This document shows, one piece after another, positions 7,556 to 16,342 of a stretch of DNA of 64,000 nucleotides. The position numbers and the translations under genes are program-made. Each line of letters begins with the position of its first letter. Position 1 is the first letter of the stretch. The notes beneath the pieces were generated by a model. It was not told the origin of the DNA and ran no database searches. It saw nothing but the letters and a program-made list of their open reading frames with translations. This stretch comes from Anaerolineae bacterium (GTDB taxonomy: Bacteria; Chloroflexota; Anaerolineae; Aggregatilineales; Phototrophicaceae). The stretch spans positions 1 to 64,000 of the forward strand of contig JADLAY010000006.1 in NCBI GenBank assembly GCA_020849765.1, read 5' to 3'.

Positions 7556-10500
7556 TCAGATTGCTGGCGTATTCGGCAGGGTGAACCAGAAGGTCGTGCC
7601 CTGGCCCCTGCCCGCCGATTCGACCCAGATCTTGCCGCCGTGCACCTCGATGATGCGTTTGACCAGCGCCAGCCCGACGCCGGTGCCCTCGCTGTCGTTA
7701 TCCAGCTTGTCGAACAGGCCGAAGACCTTATCGTGATACTGCGACTCGATGCCGATGCCGTTGTCCCTGACGTAGGTGACGGTGTTGGCGCCCTCGACGC
7801 GCGCGCCAACCTCGATCAGCGGATTGGGCTGGTCACCAAGGAACTTGGCCGCGTTGTCGATCAAATTCTGAATCACTTCGATCAGGCGAACCCGGTCACC
7901 GTAAAGCGGCGGAGAGTTCGGCACGATCTCGACCGTGACGCTGCGCGCCTTCAGGCGGCCCTGCGCCATTTCCATGCCCTCGTGCACAATATGCTCGAAC
8001 GGCGTGAACTCCGGCGGGTTGGTCTTGCGCCCGATGCGTGACAGTTCGAGCAGTTCGTTGAGCAGGCGCTCCATCTTGACGGTCGCGTTGCCGATGCGCT
8101 CGATGTCAGCGGACATGCGCTCGAAGTTACCGTTGCGCGCATCGCTCTCCAGGTAGCCGAGGAAGCCGCGGATCGTGATCAGCGGGCTTTTGAGGTCATG
8201 CGAGACCGTGTAGGTGAAGCGCTCCAGTTCGGCGTTCTTGGCTTCGAGTTCCACAATCAGGCTCTCACGTTCGCTCTCGGCGCGTTTGCGCGGCGTGATG
8301 TCGATGCCAATCGATTGGTAGCCCGTGATGGCGCCTTTTTCGTCACACAAGGCGCGATCTGTCCACTGCTGCCAGCGTGCGCTGCCATCGGGCGCGAAGA
8401 CGTGCTCCTCGTAGGACGTCGTCGGGTTGTCGCAGGTCAGTGAAAGATATTGAGTCAGGGTATTCTGCCGCTGGAGGTCATCCGGCAGCATCTCCAGGAA
8501 GCGCTGCCCGATGAACTCTTCAGGATCGCCACCAAAGTAGGCTGCATAGGTGGAGTTGACGTAGGTCAGCGTACTATCCTGCAGGAATTTGCAGACGAAG
8601 GCTGGCGTGTCCTCGGCCAGGCGGCGGAAGTGATTTTCGCTATCGCGCAGGGCCTGTTCGGCCCGCCTTGATTCGGTGATGTCACGCTCGATAATCAGCA
8701 TCATGTCTTCGCCGTCGACGTTCATAATCGAACTGATCGACTGAGCGGGATAGATTGAGCCGTCTTTGCGCTCTCGGTCGTCCTCTAGTGTGAAGAATCC
8801 CTGCTCGCGCACCTGATCCCAGAAGACACGGCGTACTTCCTCCCTGATTTCGGCACGATTCACCATCAGGACATCAATCGGCCGGCCGATCAATTCTTCC
8901 CGGCTGAAACCGTTCATGCGCGCGGCCGCATCGTTGCAGTCGACGATGATGGCTGCCTTGGTGTGCGGCGAGCGGGCCGCGGTCAGAAATGCGCCGAGCG
9001 GAAGCTGCTGGAACAGAGTTCGGAAGCGTTCTTCGCTCGCGCGCAGGGCATGTTCAGCGCGTTTCGCCTCGGTGACGTCGCGCTCGACGATCAGCATCAT
9101 CTCCTGGCCCTGAATGCGCAAGATGGAGGCGGTGGCCTGAGCAGGATAGGTGCTGCCGCCTTTGCGCAGGTACTCGACATCGAGCGTGATGCTGCCCTGA
9201 TCGCGGATCTTCTGCCACACGTGGCCGTGCTCCATCCCCTCGAACTGAGAGGTGTCCGCCAGAAGGTCGATAGCGCGTATGCCGATCAGTTCCTCGCGGG
9301 TGAAGCCGTTCATCTCCGCAGCAGCGTTATTGCAGTCAATCACCCTGGAATACGGCTCAGACTCCGAGCGGCCCCCGATGAGATAGGCGCCAAGCGGGAG
9401 CTGCTCGAACAGGGCGCGGAAGCGTGCCTCACTTTCGCGCAAGGCCTGCTGTGCCCGCTTGCGCTCGGAAATATCCCGAAGCAAGCCCATGGACGCGGGG
9501 CGACCATCCTGCATGACCAACGCCGCCGATATCTCGGCGTCGAAGATGGTGCCATCTACGCGCCGGAGCTTCGTTTCATACAGCGCGGGTGCCGCCTGGC
9601 CATGCATGCGTGCATCGATGTAGCCGAGCACTGTGTCCCTGAACTCCGGCGCGACGAAATTGGCATAGGGCTGTCCCTGCAAGTCTTCGACCGTGCCGCC
9701 GATGAGATCTGCCGCCGCTTTGTTGAGGAAGATCATGCGCATATCCTGGACGACGAGCACACCGTCGTGCGCGCGGTTGACGAGTGATGCGTAGCGGGCT
9801 TCGCTCTCGCGCAGGGCCTGCTCGGCTCGCTTGCGATCGGTGATGTCACGACAGATGGCGGCGATGCCATAGGCTTCACCCTCGGCGTCACGGACGGCGA
9901 ACAGGGTTTGATCGACGTCGAACAGTGTGCCGTCTTTGCGCATCATCTTGCACTCGCCGCGCCAGGTGCCCTTGTTCATTGCTTCGGGCACAGCTTCGCC
10001 AAAGATGAAGGCCGCCGAGGTGGCATCGTGAAATATGCTGACCGAACGGTGCAGATACTCATCCGGGTCTTCGTACTGCAGCGCCTCCAATCCCGCGGGG
10101 TTGACGTAGAGCGCCTCACCATTGATATCGGCGACGACGATGACGTCGGAGGAGTTGCTGATGATGGCAGCCAGGCGTTCGCGTTCGGTCTCGACGCGCC
10201 TGCGCTCGGTGATGTCCTGGACGGCGCCGAAGACGCGCGACAGCTTGCCATGGACGTCTTCAAGCGGGCGGCTGTAGGCATACAGCGTCTTCTTCTCGCC
10301 GCTCGCGAATTCCATCTCGTATTCGACTTCGTAAGCTTCGCCGGTTTCCGTGGCATCGAAGGCGTATTCGGCCAGGCGCGAATAGTCGGCGCCGATTAGC
10401 CGGGCCAGGCTTTCCATGCTCACGTTGCTACCGGGCTCAAGCTCGAAGATGCGATAGAGTTCATCCGAGAAGTGGATGGTTTTGGTGGCCGTGTTGAACT

Positions 10501-11998
10501 CGAAGCTGCCCATCTTGGCGATTTCCTGGGCCATGTTGAGCGCTGCTTCGTTTTCGCGCAAGGCTTGTTCCATGTGCTTCTGTTCGGTGATGTCGTCGTA
10601 CGTGCCGAGGACGCCGATGATTTCGCCCTGCTTGTTGCGCAGCGGCACCTTGCTCGACCGCACCCAGGTCTGGATGGTTGTCAGTTCTTCGGTGTTCAGG
10701 CGCGGCTCGCCTGTCTCGATGATGCGGCGATCGTCCGCCCGGTGACGGTCGGCATCCGCGGCCCAGGGCAGCTCGTAGTCGTATTTACCGACGACGTCCT
10801 TCCACAAGGGAATGCCCGCATCATCGGCCAGGGCTTGATTGCAGCCGAGATAGCGCAGGTCGAGATCTTTCCAGAAGACACGTTCCGGAATGGCGTCGAG
10901 GACGGCGCGCAGCAGATTTTGCTCGCGTTCCAGCTCGACGACCGTGTCGGTCAGCTCGTCGTTGAGGCGCTGCATCACCTTTTCGGTGACGGTGCGATCG
11001 CTGATGTCCTGGATGATGCCGATAAAGGGTTCGCCGTTCTCCACGGCGCGCGCCGAAAAATGGAGCGTCCTGACGCTGCCATCGGCCATGGTGATGTCGT
11101 GGTTGAAGTCGAGCGGGCGGCCTGTCGCGGTGATCCTCTCCATCCCTAGCGTGAGTCGTGTGACCAGGTCGATGCCAAAACGTTCCAGACTCAATTCCGG
11201 TGTGATTGGTTCCTTCGGCTCCAGGCCGAGGATCAGGTGGGCTTGCTCGGAAAAGGTGAGCGCCGCCGGTGCCGGTGCCAGGGAGAAGGTGCCGAGCTTG
11301 GCGATGCGCTTCGCTTCCTTCAGGATGCCCTGGCTGGCGCGCAGCGCTTGTTCAACGCGCTTGCGCTCCTCGATTTCGGTTTCCAACTGCTCGATCAACG
11401 TGCCGCGCTCGTACGCAATTGCGCGCGCTCGCCGCACCATCTGCGTCAGGCTGTCGCGCGCGTTGGTGAGCACGACCGTGATCACGAGCAGGCCTGCGGT
11501 CAGCATGGCGAATTCGCTGAGCGTGAGCGACGACGCGTCATAATCCGGCCACAAGCCAAGTTCGGTCGCCGCCAGCACCAGCGCACAGACGACGATATTG
11601 AGCAGCGACAGGGTGAGGCTCAGGCGCTTGGTCAGCAGCAGGGCAGACGTGATCATCGACACGGCGAAGGTGATGGTGGTCGCGGGTGTGATCGCGCGCC
11701 AGGCGAAGACCGCCGCCATACCCAGTACCCACAGCACGAGCGCAGCCAGCTTGGCCGCCAGGTCGGTCTGGCCGCGTCTGAGCAGGGCGAAGCTGAGCGT
11801 GATGGTCAGGAGAAACGCGAGCAGGAACGCCGACAGCATCGCATGCTCTGGAAACCAGAACAGGGACACGATGAAGGTGGCGGCATTCGCCAGCCAGAGC
11901 ACCGCGATCATCGAGTGGAGCAAATGCGCTTGGATGTTAAACTCCGCACCGTCCTGCGGTGCGGGAGGTGTGAGCGCTTGCCGGATCGTTGCTAACAT
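7556..11998 (-). CDS. Membrane sensor histidine kinase with about eight PAS domains
   Basis: A 1480-residue kinase. The first 190 residues hold about six hydrophobic segments (a MASE-like membrane input), then a short coil. Eight PAS/PAC units follow, each closed by a DI[ST]xRKRAE-like linker, at roughly residues 220-1230. The sixth and seventh both open with S-E-x-R-F-R and Q-L-P-L-G-A and look like a recent tandem duplication. The transmitter has HisKA FTYTVSHDLKSPLIT (phospho-acceptor His), N box VIQNLIDNAAKF, G1 DNGIGI and G2 GTGVGLALVKR. There is no receiver domain, and no partner regulator lies alongside. It likely phosphorylates an unlinked response regulator. An AGGGAG lies 11 bases before the ATG. 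The signals sensed are unknown. Confidence 0.93.
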   Translation of the reverse strand: MLATIRQALTPPAPQDGAEFNIQAHLLHSMIAVLWLANAATFIVSLFWFPEHAMLSAFLLAFLLTITLSFALLRRGQTDLAAKLAALVLWVLGMAAVFAWRAITPATTITFAVSMITSALLLTKRLSLTLSLLNIVVCALVLAATELGLWPDYDASSLTLSEFAMLTAGLLVITVVLTNARDSLTQMVRRARAIAYERGTLIEQLETEIEERKRVEQALRASQGILKEAKRIAKLGTFSLAPAPAALTFSEQAHLILGLEPKEPITPELSLERFGIDLVTRLTLGMERITATGRPLDFNHDITMADGSVRTLHFSARAVENGEPFIGIIQDISDRTVTEKVMQRLNDELTDTVVELEREQNLLRAVLDAIPERVFWKDLDLRYLGCNQALADDAGIPLWKDVVGKYDYELPWAADADRHRADDRRIIETGEPRLNTEELTTIQTWVRSSKVPLRNKQGEIIGVLGTYDDITEQKHMEQALRENEAALNMAQEIAKMGSFEFNTATKTIHFSDELYRIFELEPGSNVSMESLARLIGADYSRLAEYAFDATETGEAYEVEYEMEFASGEKKTLYAYSRPLEDVHGKLSRVFGAVQDITERRRVETERERLAAIISNSSDVIVVADINGEALYVNPAGLEALQYEDPDEYLHRSVSIFHDATSAAFIFGEAVPEAMNKGTWRGECKMMRKDGTLFDVDQTLFAVRDAEGEAYGIAAICRDITDRKRAEQALRESEARYASLVNRAHDGVLVVQDMRMIFLNKAAADLIGGTVEDLQGQPYANFVAPEFRDTVLGYIDARMHGQAAPALYETKLRRVDGTIFDAEISAALVMQDGRPASMGLLRDISERKRAQQALRESEARFRALFEQLPLGAYLIGGRSESEPYSRVIDCNNAAAEMNGFTREELIGIRAIDLLADTSQFEGMEHGHVWQKIRDQGSITLDVEYLRKGGSTYPAQATASILRIQGQEMMLIVERDVTEAKRAEHALRASEERFRTLFQQLPLGAFLTAARSPHTKAAIIVDCNDAAARMNGFSREELIGRPIDVLMVNRAEIREEVRRVFWDQVREQGFFTLEDDRERKDGSIYPAQSISSIMNVDGEDMMLIIERDITESRRAEQALRDSENHFRRLAEDTPAFVCKFLQDSTLTYVNSTYAAYFGGDPEEFIGQRFLEMLPDDLQRQNTLTQYLSLTCDNPTTSYEEHVFAPDGSARWQQWTDRALCDEKGAITGYQSIGIDITPRKRAESERESLIVELEAKNAELERFTYTVSHDLKSPLITIRGFLGYLESDARNGNFERMSADIERIGNATVKMERLLNELLELSRIGRKTNPPEFTPFEHIVHEGMEMAQGRLKARSVTVEIVPNSPPLYGDRVRLIEVIQNLIDNAAKFLGDQPNPLIEVGARVEGANTVTYVRDNGIGIESQYHDKVFGLFDKLDNDSEGTGVGLALVKRIIEVHGGKIWVESAGRGQGTTFWFTLPNTPAI

Positions 11999-12151
11999 AC
12001 GTTCAGAATCTCCCTGGCTGTCGATTGTGACCGGCCATGTGCGGCTGCTTCTGGGGTGACCAGCGAAAAGGCATCATTAACAGGGCCAAATACTGATCTA
12101 TTGGCTTCATGTTCAGCTTACAACAGCTCAGGGTTTTCGTGAGTGAGGATA

Positions 12152-12219
12152 TTATCCCAAACGGGTTTATCCCACGATTTCCCACGTGCTTGGGAAAAGT
12201 TGGGATAAAAATTGGGATT
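12152..12219. promoter_or_regulatory. Nested palindrome with repeated ATCCCA/TGGGAT motifs
   Basis: TTTATCCCA (12166-12174) and TGGGATAAA (12201-12209) enclose TTTCCCA (12178-12184) and TGGGAAA (12191-12197) around a six-base centre. Further ATCCCAAA (about 12154) and TTGGGATT (about 12212) copies flank it. It lies between two divergent genes, so it may be an operator cluster or a stable hairpin. There is no U-tract, which argues against a terminator. Confidence 0.5.
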
Positions 12220-12291
12220 CTATGGGCATGCAACGCGCCTGGTTGGGCGCACGTATGAACATTGACGATTACAGCGATCAAGGAGCCAGTC

Positions 12292-12699
12292 ATGTGGATA
12301 CGACGGATCTTGTGGGGACTATTGGCCGTGACCGTGGCCGCGTGTACGGCGACGTCGATCTCGGTGCGCTGCAGCAACCCCGACGAGGGTGATGTGACGG
12401 TCTGTGACCTCGACATGCAGGGCCTGAACTCGACCTGGTCACAGACGGTCTCCTCACGTCTGGACGAGGCGACAGCAGGACGCCTGAGCCTGGCGGTGAC
12501 GGTCGAGACGGGCGTCGTGCGCGTCTCGTTCGTGGATGCGGGCGGCGAGCGGATCGAGTACGAGGTCACTGCCGAGACGCCGCTCGACGTCGCGGAGACG
12601 GTGCAGATCGACGACGGGGGGGCACGCGTCGCCTTCGAGGCGCTCGGAGGCCCGGCGACGGGCATCATCGCGCGGCTCGAGTTGGGGCCGGGGAATTAG
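12292..12699 (+). CDS. Small putative lipoprotein
   Basis: A 135-residue protein starting at an ATG with AAGGAG nine bases upstream; an in-frame ATG at 12262 lacks such a site. The N-terminus MWIRRILWGLLAVTVAACTA has a positive start, a hydrophobic core and the lipobox V-A-A-C, so Cys18 should be lipidated. The mature part is acidic and strand-rich, with alternating hydrophobics (LSLAVTVETGVVRVSF), and resembles a beta-sandwich. I recognise no family. It lies divergent from the multi-PAS kinase across the nested palindrome. Confidence 0.7.
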   Translation: MWIRRILWGLLAVTVAACTATSISVRCSNPDEGDVTVCDLDMQGLNSTWSQTVSSRLDEATAGRLSLAVTVETGVVRVSFVDAGGERIEYEVTAETPLDVAETVQIDDGGARVAFEALGGPATGIIARLELGPGN

Positions 12700-12950
12700 T
12701 ACTGGGTGCTGAGTTCTGGGTACGGGAAGAGGGTGCTCGGTACTCGGTGCTCAGTTCGGTAGTTCTGAGTTCTGGGTACTGAGTTCTCAAGGATCGAACC
12801 AACAGGATGGGCTTGATCGGCGCTTTGATGGGCTGATTTCCAGCGCCTTCAGTGCGCTTGATTTCGGTTAGCCGGGCGTTTCAACGTCCGGCGAGCGCCG
12901 GCATGAATCATGTCAATCTGAACGGGTTTCGCCATCAGTGGTTAGTGACC
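12700..12950. repeat. Composite repeat: heptanucleotide tract plus hairpins (inverted copy of 39640-39835)
   Basis: 12700-12790 is built of GAGTTCTGGGTACT-like units with a seven-base period. 12790-12950 holds a hairpin segment including GCGC-CTTCAGT-GCGC (12843-12857) and a GCCGGGCG/CGTCCGGC stem (12871-12892). The reverse complement of the whole stretch aligns with 39640-39835 with only scattered differences. A GTAGGGACGCCATTGATGGC palindrome follows at 12971. No gene is visible in 12700-13028. Confidence 0.75.
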
Positions 12951-13028
12951 GATTCACTGTGCTGGGACGCGTAGGGACGCCATTGATGGCGTGCGCGCGA
13001 TGGGACACGGACGGCCCTATAGGCCCTG

Positions 13029-15326
13029 TCAGGACGCGTCGATGTCTTTGAGGCGCCGTTGCAGGCCGCTGTAACGGGCGGCGACCTTGTTGTTCTTGAC
13101 CGCCATCGAGACGGCTTTGCGGCTGCCGACGAGCACGACCAACTGGCGCGCGCGCGTGACCGCCGTGTAGAGCAGGTTGCGCTGGAGCATCATGTAGTGC
13201 TGGGTCAGCAGCGGCATGACGACGACCGGGTACTCGCTGCCCTGGCTGCGATGCGTGCTAATGCAGTAGGCCAGGATCAATTCTTCCGCCGCCTCCGAGA
13301 AATCGTAGTAGACGTAGCGCCCGTCGATGACGACCTCGACTTCGCTGTCATCCAGGTTGAGGCCGTAGATGCGGCCAATGTCGCCGTTGAAGACCTCTTT
13401 GTCGTAGTTGTTGCGCGTCTGCATGACCTTATCGCCGACGCGGAACAGCTTGCCGCCAAGCTGCTTTTCGGCCATGCGGCGGCTGCCATTGAGCCGCTGC
13501 TGTAAGCGCTCGTTGAGCGCGTGCACGCCGACCGGGCCGCGATACATCGGCGCGATCACCTGGACGTCGTTCAGCGGGTCGACGCCGAACTTGTCCTGCA
13601 GGCGATTGGCGACCACGTCGATCAGAAGGTCGGCGGCGGCAGCCGGATCGTCTTCGCCGAAGAAGTAGAAATCGCTGCTCTTGTTATCGGTCACCGGCAT
13701 CTCGCCGTGGTTGATGCGGTGGGCGTTGAGGACGATGTGGCTGTCCTCGCTCTGGCGGAAGATGGCATCCAGGCGCGTGACGTGGGCGACGCCGCTGTCG
13801 ATGATATCGCGCAGGACGTTGCCCGCGCCGACGCTCGGCAGCTGATCGACATCGCCGACCAGCATCAGGTGCGTCTCCGGCTTGAGCGCGCGCAGCATGT
13901 CGTGCAGCAGCAGCAGGTCGATCATCGAGGCTTCGTCGACGATCAGCATCTCGACGCGCAGGGGGTTATCCTCGTCGTATTCGAAGCCTTCGCCGGGGAT
14001 GTAGCCGAGCAGCCGGTGAATCGTCATGGCGGGCTGGCCTGTTGCTTCGCTCAGGCGTTTGGCGGCGCGCCCGGTCGGCGAGGCCAGCGCGAAACGCCGG
14101 TCGAGCGCGAGCAGCGCTTCGATGACCATGCGCAGCGTCGTCGTCTTGCCGGTGCCGGGGCCGCCGGTCAGCACGGAGACCTTGCCCTCCAGCGCGGCAC
14201 GGACGGCGCCCTGCTGCTGCGGCGTCAGTGAGACCTCGATATCCTTGGCGAGTTTGGCCAGCAGCTCATCCCAATCGGTCTTGGCGGCCTGCTTCATGAT
14301 GTCCGATTCGGTCTTGCGCAGGGCGCGCAGATGCTCGACCGCGCCGATCTCGGCCTCGTAGTATTCGGTCAGATAGACGGCTGTCTCGCCGCCGGGGTGG
14401 CCGCCCCCTTCGGCGATCAATTCGCCGAGCAGAATCTGCTCGTCCAGGCGCGCTTCGACGTTGGCCACATCGTCCACACGCAGCAGTTCCGACGCCGTCT
14501 TGATCAGCTCGGCGCGCGGGGCATAAACGTGGCCGTCGCGCGCGAGCTGGTTGAGCGCGTAGATCAGCCCGGCGCGCAGGCGGTTGGGATCGTCGACCTG
14601 GACGTCCATGCGCCGCGCGATCTCGTCGGCGCGGATGAAGCCGATGCCGTAAACTTCATCGGCCAGCGTGTACGGGTTGTCCTCGACGATCTTACTGGTG
14701 TTGAAGCCGTAGTGCTTGTAGATGCGCGAGGCCATCTTGGCGCTGACGCCATAGCCCTGCAAAAAGATCATCGTCTGGCGTACGGACTGGTTTTCGACCC
14801 AGGCTTTGCCGAGCTTGTTGGCGAGTTCAGTCTTGAGGCCGGGGACTTCGTGTAGTCTATCCGGCTCGTTGTCGAGGACGTCGAGCGTCCTGGCGCCGAA
14901 GTGATCAACGATGCGTTCTGCGGTGCGTGGGCCGATGCCGCTGACGATGCCGCTGGAGAGATAGGCGATGATGCCCGCCTCGGTCGTCGGCACGATCGGC
15001 GTGCAGGTTTCAGCGCGGAACTGGCGGCCATACTTGGCATCGTCGATCCAGAAGCCGGTGAAGCGGACGGTCTCGCCCGTGCCGAGTTCGGGCATGACGC
15101 CGACGACGGCGACGGTGCCATCGCGCGCCTCGGCATCCGGGATGCGCCTTTCGGGTGTGATCTTGACGACAGTGTAGCCGTTTTCTTCGTTGTAGAAGGT
15201 GACGCGTTCGACGACGCCGGTCAGCGCCTCGCTGCTGAGAAACGATGTCTGCACGCGTTGTGCTTTCAGGTCGGGTGACGATAGGTCTATTTTAACGCAA
15301 AGATGCCGATGGTGCGCGGGCAGCAT
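13029..15326 (-). CDS. recD2: RecD2-type ATP-dependent DNA helicase
   Basis: A 765-residue superfamily 1B 5'-3' helicase of the RecD2/TraA type that acts without RecBC in DNA repair. The N-terminal OB-like region has LTGVVERVTFYNEENGYTVV, followed by helix-hairpin-helix segments (GIVSGIGPRTAERIVDHFG, VYGIGFIRADEIARR). The motor has Walker A GGPGTGKTTTLR (about residues 385-396), Walker B VDEASMIDL, motif III GDVDQLPSVGAGN and the UvrD-C-like STHRSQGSEYP. The first ATG is at 15326, but a GTG at 15254 starting just before SFLSSEALTGVV would give the length usual at this end and may be the real start, since a promoter-like TAAAAT lies between them. It stands alone. Confidence 0.93.
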   Translation of the reverse strand: MLPAHHRHLCVKIDLSSPDLKAQRVQTSFLSSEALTGVVERVTFYNEENGYTVVKITPERRIPDAEARDGTVAVVGVMPELGTGETVRFTGFWIDDAKYGRQFRAETCTPIVPTTEAGIIAYLSSGIVSGIGPRTAERIVDHFGARTLDVLDNEPDRLHEVPGLKTELANKLGKAWVENQSVRQTMIFLQGYGVSAKMASRIYKHYGFNTSKIVEDNPYTLADEVYGIGFIRADEIARRMDVQVDDPNRLRAGLIYALNQLARDGHVYAPRAELIKTASELLRVDDVANVEARLDEQILLGELIAEGGGHPGGETAVYLTEYYEAEIGAVEHLRALRKTESDIMKQAAKTDWDELLAKLAKDIEVSLTPQQQGAVRAALEGKVSVLTGGPGTGKTTTLRMVIEALLALDRRFALASPTGRAAKRLSEATGQPAMTIHRLLGYIPGEGFEYDEDNPLRVEMLIVDEASMIDLLLLHDMLRALKPETHLMLVGDVDQLPSVGAGNVLRDIIDSGVAHVTRLDAIFRQSEDSHIVLNAHRINHGEMPVTDNKSSDFYFFGEDDPAAAADLLIDVVANRLQDKFGVDPLNDVQVIAPMYRGPVGVHALNERLQQRLNGSRRMAEKQLGGKLFRVGDKVMQTRNNYDKEVFNGDIGRIYGLNLDDSEVEVVIDGRYVYYDFSEAAEELILAYCISTHRSQGSEYPVVVMPLLTQHYMMLQRNLLYTAVTRARQLVVLVGSRKAVSMAVKNNKVAARYSGLQRRLKDIDAS

Positions 15327-15377
15327 GTCGCGACGTATGAACCATAGACATCAGATAGGGTGATTAGCGGGTATGTG

Positions 15378-15406
15378 TTGACACTAGAATCTTGATTGAC
15401 GTATAT
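15378..15406 (+). promoter_or_regulatory. Likely sigma-70 promoter upstream of the broken gene
   Basis: A consensus TTGACA (15378-15383), a 17-base spacer and GTATAT (15401-15406) lie about 75 bases before the GTG start at 15483. Confidence 0.45.
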
Positions 15407-15482
15407 GACGCGTGCTGGCAATGGCGATACTATTGGGCGGTAGTGAGCATTAAGCATCTAGAGATTCAATCAGGAGATTGAA

Positions 15483-16139
15483 GTGCGTTGGTTAATTGCG
15501 TTTTGGGTATCGATATGTTCTATGTTCACAATGTTGCAGAGCGCGGCACTGCCGGAGGAGCAGTCTTTGCGGCCTGAATGGTCGCAGTTGCTGCACATAG
15601 CTGATTGCGAACTACCATGTTGGATCAACATTATTCCCGGCTCAACGACATTGGAAGAAGCCCAGGCCCAAGTTGAAATGGTATACGCAGACGCGTTGCT
15701 GTATGACGTGCGCAAAGACGAGTGCTACTATTCTATCATTCACCGTTCTACATGACATCGAGTGCGGATCTGGTTTCGATCAGATGATGGAGCGTTCACC
15801 GATAACTCGCTGGTGAGAGCCGTATATTTAGAACTGAGCGTCGTTGCTGGACCTGAGGCGAAGCGTCCAACAATTGCTGACTTAGAAGCTTACCTTGGCG
15901 ATCCAGAGATGATCCGCCTTGCCAGTGGTATAGAATCGCCCACGGTTGCGCTTATCTACAGAAATGATCGAGTCAATACATATGTTGACGATCTTGAATG
16001 TGACAAGGTGTTGCCGGATCAAGAGATATTGAGCATCGTCCTATTTGCAGAACCGCCTACTAATCAAGCGTGGCTCTCGCAACCGCATGAATGGGTTGAC
16101 TATGGTTACTGCCACAACTTCGAACGGGATCTGTCGTGA
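15483..16139 (+). pseudogene. Secreted small protein gene interrupted by an in-frame TGA
   Basis: The GTG at 15483 (AGGAG seven bases upstream) opens a frame encoding a signal peptide-like MRWLIAFWVSICSMFTML and then ELPCWINIIPGSTTLEEAQAQV. It stops at TGA 15753-15755. The same frame then continues without a break from CAT CGA GTG (15756) to a stop at 16137-16139, encoding RIWFRSDDGAF and a domain with LEAYLGDP. The two halves make sense as one protein of about 218 residues, of a type with a P-C-W motif and a G-T/S-T-x-x-E-A segment that I associate with uncharacterised Chloroflexota families (recall, weak). Either a nonsense mutation has killed it or GTG 15762 restarts translation. Base composition is lower in GC than neighbours. 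Confidence 0.6.
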
Positions 16140-16188
16140 GGTGGTTTTGACACGATCTCCGCCATGCGCTAGACTGGCGCCATGAACT

Positions 16189-16322
16189 GAAGGGTGGCTA
16201 GGGTTCCGGCGGCGAGGATGCCGCGTCTGGACCGAGCGCCACGGAAGGCCGGTTAGTCGGCTCGCACCTTGAGGACGGAAAAGGCCAGAGGGGGTAGGTT
16301 CATGCGATTTTCGCATACCTAT
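16189..16322 (+). promoter_or_regulatory. ykkC-class riboswitch, probably guanidine-I
   Basis: The leader of the EamA gene contains GGCTAGGGTTCCGG (16196-16209) and GTCTGGACCGAGCGCC (about 16225-16240), the two hallmark blocks of the ykkC aptamer. A GGACGGAAAAGGCC segment near 16273-16286 matches the third conserved block loosely. Right after it, ATGCGA and TCGCAT form a hairpin within AGGT...ACCT (about 16297-16320), ten bases before the GGAGGT ribosome-binding site, a plausible expression platform. Guanidine is the usual ligand of ykkC subtype 1, and exporters are common targets. Related subtypes bind ppGpp, PRPP or nucleoside diphosphates, so the ligand is an inference. Confidence 0.72.
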
Positions 16323-16342
16323 CGGTCATCTGGAGGTGTTGT

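Noticed and set aside
12148..12160. TTATCCCA considered as DnaA boxes and an origin
   Set aside because: The DnaA consensus is TTATCCACA; the sites miss the conserved ACA and the surroundings are not AT-rich.
15483..16139. Frameshift between the two small frames
   Set aside because: Both frames are in the same register; only one TGA separates them, so no frameshift is needed.
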